The translations under genes were made by a program, and so were the position numbers. Below, piece by piece: positions 34,473 through 48,981 of a stretch of 64,000 nt of DNA. Numbering within the stretch: the first letter of the stretch is position 1; every line of letters begins with the position of its first letter. The notes beneath the pieces were generated by a model, which saw only the letters and a program-made list of their open reading frames with translations, had not been told where the DNA came from and did not search any database. The stretch comes from Chrysomallon squamiferum (taxonomy: Eukaryota; Mollusca; Gastropoda; Neomphalida; Peltospiridae), in contig CM022667.1 of the NCBI GenBank assembly GCA_012295275.1, positions 1-64,000 on the forward strand, written 5' to 3'.

Positions 34473-37400
34473 TCAATAAAACATATTTTTTAACTGATTT
34501 TGGATTAGATGATTGCATGCATGTGTTAGTGCATATGAAAGAGAGAGAGAAAGAGAGAGAGGATGTTCTTCTGTGTATCTGTGTGTCTGTTTGAAAGATT
34601 TCCCTGTATCAAGTGAATATATCATATAACAAATCCAAACATTTTAAACCAAATATTCAAAAAATAATAATAATAAATCTTTTTTAATGAAATACATATA
34701 AAACAAATACTAATATTAATAAAGTTTTGTTAAATTTCATTTCATATGTACATGAAAAGCATTAAGGATAAAAATCAAACCTCAAAATCCTGATACTGTT
34801 CTTCTGACAGCACACGTTTAGCTACAACTAATGTTCGTAAACCTTCTCTGGCCATGTTTCCACACTACAAAATAATTTTAAAAAATCAATGAATAAAAAA
34901 AATCACGGTATAAACTTTATTACACAAGTTTTATAAGTAACAAAAAAAATTATCAGTGGCTAGTAATAAAAAAAATGAATTATTTAATAGTAAAATTTAA
35001 TTATTTGATAATCAAAATAACAAAATGAAATGTTTGTCTAAATTTAACATAAAGGTCTAAATATATATAAAGATAAAATATAAGAAAACAATGGATAACA
35101 ATTTTTAATAAATTAAAGTGTTATTTTTAAAAATCATCTTTTGCCTTTCTGAATTCCCCAACAACATCCAAAATAAATAAACAAAAAAAAACAAACAAAC
35201 AAACAAAAAATAAATAAAATTGTTATTAAGTTACTCACTTCTTCTTCTAACCAGTCATTATACTGAACAATACTTTGCATTACTACATCAGCACCTTTCA
35301 GGTAGAAGGTTATCTCACCTGTTTCATCTTCCTGTTAACAGAAAGAAAATCCTGTGTGTGAGATCTTATATAATAAAATTATATACAATTTATTTTTATC
35401 TGTGAAACATTCAACAAAATCATTATTACATACCTGTATATAATTATACCTACTTTACAAAAATAATGAAGAAATGTTTCAAACAAACATTAAATAAATA
35501 AATAAAAATTTGGTTTCTCTGCATTTCCTTTGGAGTTTATTTGTTTTGGGTTTTTTTTTTTTTTTTTTAATATCTGATAATGAACTGTTAGCATGTATAC
35601 CATCACTTAAACTTCATTTTTAATCAAACCATAACAGAGATTAAATTCTAGAAGTGATTCTAATTTCAGTTATCAGTTTGTATTTTTATCAGACTTGTTC
35701 TTACTAGCAAAACATGACCCATGTTTCTCTGTTGTTCTGTGAGTTACCTTGACAATGATGCCCATTCGTTTTGCCTCGGAGGTGAATGGAAAAATCTGCA
35801 GAATGGTAAAACTAATCAGGCGTCCATTGGGTGTTCTCAGCTGCATACTGCTCAGATCTCTCTTGATTAGAGTCAGTTCCACTTGTTCAGTCCATGATAC
35901 GAGGGCAACCTAGGTGTTAATGTAAAAATATTTTTAATGAAGCTGCAGTGAACATTCATTTTCCGATATAAAAACACATAATTCTGATCAACTTATTCTG
36001 TATGTAAATGTACACTTGAATTTATTTGTTTTGTGTGGAGTTTTTGTGTGTGTGTGTGTGTGTTTTGTGAGTCTGTGTCTTAGTCACGCTTACAGTGAAA
36101 GAGTATATTCATAAACAGAATTAACAAACCTACACAACTATTTAATTCAACACTAAGACAATTTTTCTAATCATCCATTCATCTTTAGGAAAAACTATAA
36201 TTTTTTTAATTTTTTTTTTATTAATTATTGTAGTAAAATAAATATCTATTAATTAATTTATAATTTTATTAATCAAAATTTTATAATGAATTGCTCTAAT
36301 TAAATATCTGTCAATTTTATTTTTATTATTATTCTTTTTTTTCATAATTTTATAATCAATTTACTGTAATGATATATCTATTACAATCAATATTAATAAT
36401 AAAAAGTCTATTCAGAGAATTTTTTTTTTTCTTTAATCTTAAAATGTTCAAGTATGGCTTTCCAGGGTACTGAACTTTGATCACACTGACCTCATCAGGA
36501 CTGGACGCCTGGTAAGTGACACTCTGTTTTATTTGCTGGTCTGCTTCGGTTTCTGACGTCACATCGCTATTCTCCAGCTCTTCATACACGGGGGTGACGT
36601 TGTGACAGAGAGCAACTGCCTTGACAGCTTCAATCACCCTGGTGACCACTGTCCTTCTCACAGGCCCACTACGACCATGTGCTGTTGGTGTAGTGGTTAT
36701 GGTTGCTGTGCTGGTGGTGGTAGGTTGTGAAAAGGCTGTTCGAATATGCGCTGCCACCTAAGTATTATGTAATGTTTGAAATGCTTATAGAAATCTGCGT
36801 CCAGTTGATACACATAAATAAATATATTAATTTCTTTCATTTATTCATTCATTCATTCAATAATAAACAAATAAATAAATAAATAAATGTAATTAACAGA
36901 TTAATAAATGAATAATATAAATAAATAAATAATTAAAAAGACAAACAACAAATATGATTTTGTATGTATACAAATACAAACACATATACACAGACATACT
37001 TCCAGAAACAGTAAAAGCAGTTTCATTCTTAACCAAAAATAATAATATATTATAGACAATGGGTAATGTTATTTCTGTTCTGGCTCATTAAAAAAAAAAT
37101 ATCTATATATGAAGAATTACTGCTTACCTCATCCATAGTTTCAGCTGTGAATGAAACTGTTCCCAGATGCAGTCTTCTGAAAATCTGTGGAAGATTAAAT
37201 CATCATTATTTCCTTTCAACAAATCTTGCTAATAACAAACAAAGTTATGAAACAAAAACAATAATCCTCAGTACTCTTTAATCCTTATTTTTTTTACTCA
37301 TAATCATTTACTCGTGATGAAAATAATCATTTACTCATGAAGATATCATTTACTACCTCATGAAAAAATATCATTTCATAATTAATGAAGATAATCCTTT

Positions 37401-40400
37401 ACTAAAACAGCACAAAGTATAACTCATGTAATCTTTTTCCGAATCTACTCTTTTTTAATTTTCTTTTTTTTTTTCTTTTTTTTTTTTCTTAATTAACCAA
37501 AATTTCTATGTTAAGAAAATTAAAAATGTTTACCATTTCATTCTGTGTGAGTGTTCCAGTTTTATCAGACAGAAGGTAAGTTAGTCGTCCAAGTTCTTCG
37601 GGAATTGTTGTGTTACGTACAACTGTGCCAGGCATCAGTTTGTCTCGCTGAATCATCCACGAATATGCAGCCTTACCCATGTCCAGATTTACTCTTAAAC
37701 TGTAATAATAATAATAATGATGATGATGATGATGATGACAGAAATTAACAATCATAGTAAGAGTAGTTGTAGTAGCAGTAGTAGTAGCATTAGTAATAAT
37801 GATAATTTTATTAATAAGTAGTAGTAGTAATAATAATAATAATAATAATAATAGTAATAGTAAAATTAATAAAATTATTTTTTAATAATAATAATTTTAT
37901 TAACAGTATAATAATAATAAAAATAAATCTATTTATTATTTATTATTTATTGATTTATTGTTATTATTGTCATTATCATTGTCATTAAACTGAAAATGGT
38001 TTAATATCAAAGTGTAGAGAGATTTGATAAATAATAAATAAAATAATGTGTAAATTTATAAAAATTTATAAAAAATGCCATGACTTCTCACCTAATTGGT
38101 ATGATGTATGAGAAAAGAAGAATGAATCGAAACAAGTATCTGTACCAAGGTCCACCAAATCCCTGCAAGGAGATTAATTATAATAAAATTATTGATTAGA
38201 AAAAGAATTACTAATGTTTCGTTTCATTTGTAAATAACAAAATAGTTTCATCTGTGATCAGCTGATATAAAATATTTAGCAGCAAATATGAAAGAGTAAC
38301 CTCTAGTATCAAATTATAAATAAATATTTAAAAATACTTATTCATGGATGAATATTCTGCATTTTAATATTAACTACAACAACTAAAATGTTTCCAGAAG
38401 CAAAAAATATTTACATAAATTATTAAATTATAATCTTATATATAAATATTTATAAATATATATTCATGGGTAAGAAATTCTGAAACTGAATATTAATTTG
38501 TAACAATGAAAATTTTCTGATGGAGGAAACTATTTATTGTATAATTATAATTTAAAGGATATTTGTGTGTCTTGTTGTGCCACAATTCTAATGAAAATAT
38601 TTAAATGGAGTGATAAACAAACTAAATTACTATTAGAAGCTATGAAAATAGGTTTACTGAGAAATTTTTATGCAAATATAAGATTGTAGCCTATTGTTTT
38701 TGTGCATTGCTTTGAATGAACTTGACTAAACTATTATTACAAGTTATGAATGACAGACAAGTGAATTATAAAAAAAATAAAAAGACATAATACAACTGCT
38801 TGTACCTTCAGAATCATCATAACAAGGGAAAGAATCAGGACAGCAAAAAAGAGCAACTTTGTCAGTGTGTTGATTTCAATATCAAGTAATCCAGTCTGCA
38901 AAATAAAACATAAAAATATACAGACTCACAGACATATACATACTGTATTATATATTTAAGTCAAAAAATGCTGGCTAAACTGGATATTATTCCTAAACTG
39001 AATTGTTTCTGCATTTAAAAGAAATAAAACATTAACTGTAAAACAAAATATTAACTACTGGACATACAGAATAACAGATACACACATTTATACACTGAAA
39101 ACCCACTGATATTTTTCAAATTAAACCATTTAATGAAAAAAGAAAAAAGATTCATACAGAGAGATGACTAGAAAATAAAAAGAATCTGACTGAATAACAA
39201 TCTATATATAATATTGTGATATCCAAAGCCGTGTATTCATTTGTATCTTTTGACAAAAATTACAAATTTTACTGCATTATTTTATTAAATCATAATTTAA
39301 ATAATTATGCCTAGGATACCTTTAGCAATAAGACATCAGTTACTGTTTTGACTTCTTCTGATATCTGAGGTTTTGTATCATATTTTATATATTCAGTATG
39401 AAGCATGGATATTATTTATTTTTATCACAGTTTGTAGTTAACTGGCAATATTAATCTCATGTTAGTCAAGAAACAAATAAAGTCATACGTATGTCCAGAA
39501 TAATGTCTGGGTATCATCTAATTTCATTATAGTTCAAACTGTGCAGTTTTGTATAGCAGTAACACCTCTGTAATGAAGAGTTTAAGAAATCTTACTTTGC
39601 TGTGGGGCTGTGATGTATTCATGACAATACGAGACTCTGCCCCTGTGTATATGACCACACCCAAAGCTGTACCTGATGCCACCACAGTGCTAGCCCACAG
39701 GGTGTTCTCTATAGCCAGAGGGGATTCACAGCAGGCACCATCAGTCTGAAAACAATTATATAAAAAAATATTCAAAATAAAGTAAAGCTGACAGAAAATG
39801 AAAATATAATTAACAAATAAATTAAATTAAAATCAAATGATGTGAACTGAAATGAAGACAAATAAATTAAATTAAAGCAAAGTAAAGTACAGTAAAGTAG
39901 CATAAAAGCAAAAGTAGTAAGAATTAAGTAAAGACATGAAATTAGAAAGTGTAAGTATTACTTATACTTCTAATCTATTTTCATAAATCCAACAAATAAA
40001 GGACAGCCTATTATTTACAATTCTGAATATCAGTGTCAGAATTACAAATACTTAATGGATATTTAATTATTTGTATGCATGCATATCATAACTTTGTTCT
40101 ATGTAAGCAAATTTGTGTACAACACTGTTCCTGTAAAAGTAAATAAGCATGAATCTAAATTATTAATCTAGATTTCTAAAGAAAAGTTTTCTGAGATCAG
40201 TTATATGTGATAGGATTATTAAATTACTCTTGAAAATGTTCCTATAAAGCTGTGTATATCCTTCCGAGGTTTTTCTGCATAGACCATAGCATAAATATCC
40301 AAAATATCCTGAAAACAGAAAGAAATATGAAAACATTTTTAAAACAGTTTTAACAGTAAAAACTACTACTAAGAACAACTGCTATTACAATTTAAAAAAC

Positions 40401-43400
40401 AATTAAATACATAGTATTTAGTCATACTACTTTTACTATTACTATTATTTCTCCTGCTATCACCACTACAATGCTGCAGTACACTAGTATAATTATATTT
40501 ACTAATACCAGTCTACTATCACTATCAGTTACAACAATTACCATCACTACTGATGCTGTTTTTATTAATATTATTTTTATTATCATCATCAACATCATCA
40601 CTATATCATCATAATCATCTTTATTATTATCATTATCATAATTATCATCACCACTATCATTATCATTGTCAATATAATTATCATTAGTTTTATCATTATC
40701 ATTATTTTATCATTACCATTTCATTATCATTAAAATTATCATTATTATCATTTATTACTGACCACATTGCGCTGCAGTCTCTGTGTTTCCTGAACAGCCA
40801 GTCTGAGTTTCCAGTCTGTCTCTCCGTCCAGCTGATCTGTCCTGATAAAACACGACCCATCTTTCTCTGTCGTACGCAGGAACACCATGTCAGCAGGCAC
40901 TCGCTGGTTCTACAACAACAAAATACACAACTATATTTATATATATACACACACATGTAAGCAGGCACTCTCTACACAACAAAATACACAACTATATTTA
41001 TATATATACACACACATGTATATACACAACAAAATACACAACTATATTTATATATATACACACACATGTCAGCAGGCACTCTCTACACAACAAAATACAC
41101 AACTATATATATATATATATAAACACACATGTCAGTTCTACACAACAACAAAATACACAACTATATATATATATATATAAACACACATGTCAGCAGGCAC
41201 TCTCTGGTTCTACAACTTTATATATATATATACACACACATGTCAGCAGGCACTCTCTACACAACAAAATACACAACTATATATATATATATATAAACAC
41301 ACATGTCAGCAGGCACTCTCTACACAACAAAATACACAACTATATATATATATATATACACACATGTCAGCAGGCACTCTCTACACAACAAAATACACAA
41401 CTATATATATATATATATACACACATGTCAGCAGGCACTCTCTGGTTCTACACAACAAAATACACAACTATATATATATATACACATGTTTACACAACAA
41501 AATACACAACTATATATATATATATATACACACATGTTTTTACACAACAAAATACACAACTATATATATATATATATTTCAGCAGGCACTTCTGTTCTTA
41601 CACAACTATATATATATATACACACATGTCAGCAGGCACTCTCTACACAACTAACTATATATATATATATATATACACACATGTCACAGGCACTCTCTAC
41701 AACAAAATACAACTTTTATATATATATATATATACACACATGTCAGCAGGCACTCTCTGGTTCTACACAACAAAATACACAACTTTATATATATATATAC
41801 ACACACATGTCAGCAGGCACTCTCTACACAACAAAATACACAACTATATATATATATATATAAACACACATGTCAGCAGGCACTCTCTGGTTCTACACAA
41901 CAAAATACACAACTTTATATATATATATATATACACACATGTCACAGGCATCTCTGGACAACAAAATAGACAATATATATATATATATATATATAGGCAC
42001 TCTCTGGTTCTACACAACAACAAAATACACAACTATATATATATATATACACACACACACAAATACACACAAATATACTTAAAACATGCACACAAACATG
42101 TCAGCAGGCACTCTCAAGCTCTACATGAAAACACATTATACATTTATGTGTGTGTATGTAAAAAAAAATAGTAAAACATTTTACTACTATCATTCATTTT
42201 TTATTTTTTTACCTTTTTTAGGTGTATTTTGTTTTGTTTTCGATATTATTATTACTAGTACTACTACTACTACTGCTACTACTACTACTATTACTATTAC
42301 TATTATTATAAATGCTGCTGTTGCTACTGCTACTGCTACTACTAGTACTACTACTACTATTATTATATTATTATTATCATTATCATTATTATCATGACTA
42401 CAATTCAGGACAAAATAGATGAATTCTTGTACTGACATATTTTCTAAATTACCTTCTCGACTATAATTAGGTCTCCCACTCGAATGGCAGAACTAGGTAT
42501 ACTGCTAATGCCATCACGTGACAGTATTTTGTATTTCTGTGAATTGGCCTCTTTGTCTCGTCTGTATCTCCTGTAGTCGTCAAGTGCCTCTCGGCACATT
42601 GTGACGAATATGACAAAACACTGAAATAGAGCAACACGGTATTAGTTTTAATACAGAGAAATTACTTTACTCTATCTGTATGTGCATAACAGTAATCACG
42701 ATTCTATATATGTAATAATTTATTTTAAGTTTTCACAAAATTAAAAAAATTAAAAAAAATTCTGCATGGTTAATTTTGAGAAACAGGATATATTTTTATA
42801 AAGAAATTACTTTATGAGTATGTGCTTAACAGTAATTAGACTATGTATATGTGTGTATGTGTTATGTGTGCAAGAGAGAAAGAGAAAAACAGACAAAGAG
42901 AGAGACAAACAGACTGAGAAAGAGAAAAAGAAAGGAGAGAAAGAGATACAAACAGACAGACAGACAGACAGACAGTGAGAAAGAAAGATAATTAATAGAA
43001 GTAGTAAATAATGACATAAACAATAAAATATATTTTCTAATATTGAAAATATGAGTAACCCATTTATAGGAAATGCAAATGTTTTTTTTTTCCTTCACAT
43101 AACCCATTTCGTTTTGCAAAAACCATTACCAAATATATTGCCTAGAATTACGAGTATAATTTTCTTTGTTGAGTAATATTAAATGCAATATCAATTACTA
43201 CATTATAATATATAAAAAAAAAAAGTCCTCTACCACCTAAAAATTAGAAATGATGATCCCAAAACAGAAAGAATCAGTAACACAAAATTAGATTTTTGTC
43301 TAGATACAAAACATACATCTATACTATTTTTCAGAAGTCTGTAGCTGTGTGCTGTGAGTATTTTCAGTTACTTACCAGTGGACCCCAGTATGTGTACAGA

Positions 43401-45405
43401 TATCCAATCTTGATAGCTGGGATGAACTGTGAGCAAGCCATAACAAGGAAGTAGAGATTTAGGAAGAACCGGAATTGTTCAAATAAAACCTGAAAAATTA
43501 AATATTTGTGTGTTAAAAGATACGCTGTTACATCAAGGATGGAGGAAGATACTGGATCACAGGATGAAAAAAAATTAAAAACTATATATGTATTAATAAG
43601 TGCATGTCTCCCTCATGCATTCTGTCTCTCACTCTCCATCATTCTCTATCCCTCATATATATCCATATCACCCATCTTTCCTTTGTCTTCTTTAAAACAG
43701 ACAAGATTAACAGAAAGGACTGGGTTATAAAATAAAAATAATCATTTTTACACTGAGGTATTCTATTAAATTAAATAAAAAGAAATAACATTATTTTCAG
43801 AATTCTATTTTTAACTTAAAGAGAAACTCAGGTGATAACTTTATATTTTTAAAAATTAAAAACTTTTTGTTTTGTTTTGTTTTGTCCTATTTCTGTTCTT
43901 TTTTTTTTTTGTTGTTTCTTTAAAATAAAATTAATCTTAAAAAGATTAAATAAACACATATTTTATACAAGTTAAGATGCAAAACTATGGTGCTAATGAC
44001 CTACTTTTGGTATAAAAGTGAAAAAGCTGTATTTCTGATTGCGGACTACATTGGGTGGGTGCTTGGTCTGTGGCCCAGAGGCCAGACCCAGGTACACAGT
44101 GCGTTCTTCAAACTCTTTTTTCTTACAACATTTTTGAAACAGTCGACACCAACAACTGAAAAACACAAACAGGAACAAAATTTTTAAATTAATTTATGAT
44201 TCTAATATATTGTTATACATATACAATTAAAAAAAAACATGTAAATATATGTATATATGTTTATGTACATTTTTTTTTTTTTTTTGGTGTTTTTGTGAGT
44301 GAATATATCTATTTGTGCGTATATGTGTGCATGTTTATGATCATATAAAAATAATTTTAAAATCTAATAAATGTAACTATTTTATTTATTTATAATCTGT
44401 ATATTTTTCACCAATTTTACTACATTTACTCATTTAAAATTTAAAACTCAAAAAAAAGAAAGAAAAAAAATTAAATTTGAAATACATTATATTAAATATA
44501 TGAAAACAAGACAAAAAATACAAGGCCTAAAACCATGTATCAGACTTTTGGAATATGATAGAATGAGTAAAACATTAAATAAGCAGTAAGCAACCTATAG
44601 AAAATACTAATACATACAGCATATCATGTATAAACTTTGCATGTAAGTCAGCTAATAATATTGTTAACAAAACTGTGATCATATTGATAATTTCTATGCT
44701 ATTTAGATTAAAAATAAAGATAACTTTTTTAATAATAACAAAACTGTGAGCATATTAATAATTTCACTGCTATTTAGATTAAAAATAAAGATACATTTTT
44801 TTAATAATGATCATCAGACGTATGTATAATGCAGCTGTCACATGCTTGATTATTGATAATTAAACTTTTCTAAAGGTGGAAAATTATTCAGTTCAGAAAG
44901 GTGATACCATAAATATATTTAAAAAATAAGCGTGTGTGTGTGTGTTTGTGTTTGAAAAATATCTATGGAAACTTTTACGATGTAAATATGTAAATAACCG
45001 TAATATATGCCAAGTATCTATTAAAATGCACTGAAATAGTTTTATCTGTTAAAACTGCTATAATGATGGGTTATAATAATTTTCAGAACATTAAAAAACA
45101 TTAAAAATGTTCTACTGAACATTAAAATTTGCTCATTAAGAATTTTCTTCTACTGAACATTAAAATTTTATTTCATATTCTATATCAGTGGTTCTTAACT
45201 TTATTATTTATATTTCTTTCTTTTTTTTTTTATTTTTTTTTTTTTTTTTTTTTTCTGAAATCTTTTAGATGTCACCTAAATTAATTCTTATACTGGTCAC
45301 GGAAAATTGATTAAATTATGTAATGAAGTTAAAGTATTTATATATGAAAATATATTTAAATATTTAAATTATCACAGTAACCCTAGGAGTGGTATCATTC
45401 ACATA

Positions 45406-45459
<54 letters not shown>

Positions 45460-45530
45460 ACACACACAGACACAGACACACACACAGACACATACATAGA
45501 CACACACACACACACACAGACACAGACACA

Positions 45531-45575
<45 letters not shown>

Positions 45576-46152
45576 AAACACAAACACATACAGTGAAACA
45601 ACAACAATAATAATAATAATAATCCTGTTTCCAATGATGCATACCTGGCACACAAGTTAACCCATCCTCCGGCAAGGAAGTAAGCAATATTCCTAGCCGT
45701 GCATCGTCTGTTCTTTTTCTCCTTCATCAGCAAATCATTCTCATCCAATTCAAAATGTTCACCAGCCATCAGAGGAATTTCATCAATACACGAGTCATCA
45801 TCATCATCATCATCATCGGCAGAGGATATCCTGAAAATAACACATTTTTTTTACAGTCTTGTATATGTTTGTAACTGTGAATATATGTGTGCTGTTTACA
45901 TGTCATATGAGAAAAAGAAAGAGTGGGTGGCTGGGTTTGTCACGGTAAACTATGATGATCAATAAAGCCTGTTCTTGTTGATGTTATTAGATTATATCTT
46001 TGAATGTGTAATTATGTGTGTGTGTGTTGTCTGTTTTGTTTCCCTTTTTTCAAGCCTTGAATTAATAACTTTTTTATTTATTGTTACTCTTTATAGTTAT
46101 TATATGAAATTTATTTATAAATTATTATTATTATTTTATTTATTTATACATA

Positions 46153-46183
<31 letters not shown>

Positions 46184-46207
46184 ATAGATACACACACACA
46201 CATATAT

Positions 46208-46282
<75 letters not shown>

Positions 46283-48945
46283 TGCATATATATACATATA
46301 TGCATATATACATATATACATATATATATATGTATATGTATATATTTAGTAATGTAATTTTTGATAAAAGATTTTGTCTAAACTGGCAAACAGCTAATAA
46401 CAGAAAAACTATTGTTTTGTTCATACATTAGTTAACAAAAATGTTCTATCAAGTTAAAAAATTGGATAATTATTGATCTTAGCAATGGCATATGCAGTCA
46501 TTATTCACTCCCCTACTTTGAACTGACAATAATAATTATAATAATATCAACAATAACAACAAGATAATAATAATAATAGTAGTAGTAGTGGTAGTCATAG
46601 TTGTAATAGTAGTAGTAGTAGTAATAGTTGCAGTAATAATAATAATAAATAATAAAAATAACAATCATAGATGAAAATGCCATTTCACAAAAAATGCTTG
46701 AAAATAATATTAACCCAAAGACCAAAACATAACCTATGTTAAAACTTAACAACAAATGTTAATATATGTTTGTTTGTTTGTTTGTTTGTTTGTTTGTTCA
46801 ATGACACCCCAACACAATAACATTTAATAACAATAACAAGAAGAAGAAAAAAAGGAGAAGAAGAAGAAGAAAAAAAAGAAGATGAAATACTAAAGTATTA
46901 ATCATTATAGAAGGAAAATGCCATTTCACAAAGAAGTGATGTGAACTGGAAAAACTATTGTCTTAAAAAAAAAAAAAAAACATTTACAAAAAATGATTAT
47001 ATATATATATACACTAATATTTAAAAGCACAAACCTATGTCGTAACTTTAATCTCCAATATTCCACTATCAATAACAAATTCACAGACATAAAAATAAAA
47101 TTAGCTGATATTGCTGGTAAATATGTATGTGTGTGTGTGTGCACTTCAACAAACTCACTTAAGAATTCACATACATGTGTCAGCTGTAACAAATCATACA
47201 ATGTAGTGAAAATGACTATTGGTTCTACTATGATACATTTCTTAATTATTGACTGGACATGTTATTTGGTTTATGTATTTTGTGGCAGAAAGTGTTGTTG
47301 TTTTATTTTGTTTTTGTTTTTGAGGGGTTTCGAAAATAAGAAAAATCATTAGATGAATACATTTCCTGTAATCTGAATATATATTTGTTCTCATAAAATA
47401 CTTTTAACACAGAGGAGACTGTTTGAGGTGTCTGGAAGAAAATTGTTGGTTTTTAAAAGAAAAATTATAAAATATAACAGCAACTGATTGATAACTATTA
47501 ACTGTAACCTTTCATATGCATAAACACACATACATAGACACACACAAACATAAACACTCTTTCTTTCTCTCTATCCTCTTCTCTCTTTCTATTCTTGTAT
47601 CTATTTCTATTCATACATGCATTTCTCCTCACACAAACAAAAGCAACATAACTACAAACAGAAACTGCTAACAGTTCAATTACACCTACTAACAAACCAG
47701 TCAATACTTTACATCTGTTACCATTTCGATCAACATTTCTGACTTACCAAAGTGTTTTGTCCCAAGTATTTCACAGATTACTGTATAAAAACCATAATTC
47801 GTGGTATTTTTCTTCCTAATTAACACCAAATTTTACAACACTGTAAAAATCTTCTACTGTTAAAAAACAAGGTCAAGTCTGGACAGTTAGATACAGCAGT
47901 ATTAAATCACTGGGTTACTGATATATATGTACATGAATCATACAGTATTTACGGTTATTCGGTTATTCGTGTCAGACTGTGCGGTGTTGAACTGAATCAA
48001 TAAACAGTTTAGCCATGGTAATGAGTATTAATAGCAGATAATCACTGTGTTACTGAAATGTTCCAGTAATGGAGATGACTTGTTTAACATTTTTGCCATG
48101 CAGTTAATGCTTTTGTATCAGAGTTACTTTATTAATCAAATGTCCTGGAAATGGAGATGTGACTTGTTTAACTGCTGATATGTTTTTGCTAATAATTATT
48201 AATAAAATATTCTAGAAGAGGAAATGCTTGTTTAATAGTTAATACTTTTTGTCACTATTGTTGTATAATAGTTCACTGCTAATAAAATGTTTTGAAAGTG
48301 GAAACAATTTGTTTAGCAGTTAATATTTCGTTACCTTGTCAATGTCTGCTGTACCTGAATTAATTATTAATAAAATGTTCTGAAAGTGGAAATGATTTGT
48401 TTAACAGTTACTATTTTGTTACACTGTTAATGTTTGTTGTACTCAGTTAATTATTAATAAAATGCTTTGTTACACTATTAATGGTGTTGTACCTGAAATA
48501 ATCATTAATAAAAATATTATGAAAGTGGAGACAACTTGTTTAACAGTTAATCTTCTTTTTTTCAGTCTGATACTGAAATAATGTAATTGTTGTTGCCTTA
48601 AATTGTATAAAGTGTATGTCTTTTGTGCTTAGTGTTTGAAAGTTTAATCAATTGTTGTTGTGTTAAGTTGTTTGTTTTCTTGTTTGTCTTGTATTTCTGT
48701 TATGGGTTTATTTGTATCTAGGAGCTGAATCTATTGTTGTTAAATTGTTCATTTATTTGTACTTGTTTGTTTCATTGGAGATTTATGTGTTGGCAAGAAT
48801 GAGAATTTTTTTTTTTTTTTTCCCTTCCAATAAGCTAAACAAAATAATAAGAACTACCAACAAGTAAATATCAAATTTACCATTTTTATATATAATTACA
48901 TTATGCATATAAAACATCATTATACCAGTTGTTATTAACAATCAA

Positions 48946-48981
<36 letters not shown>

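Noticed and set aside
40887-42171. Long overlapping plus-strand frames of up to 248 codons
   Set aside because: They are translations of the TA/CA and exon-6-derived minisatellite in an ATP9 intron.
45307-45769. Cys/Val-rich and Thr/His-rich frames on both strands
   Set aside because: Produced by a (CA)n microsatellite; only the part at 45645-45769 overlaps a real ATP9 exon.
47756-47788. Minus-strand exon candidate with GTAAGT donor
   Set aside because: Inserted between ATP9 exons 1 and 2 it would give an immediate in-frame stop, while direct joining of exons 1 and 2 is phase-perfect.
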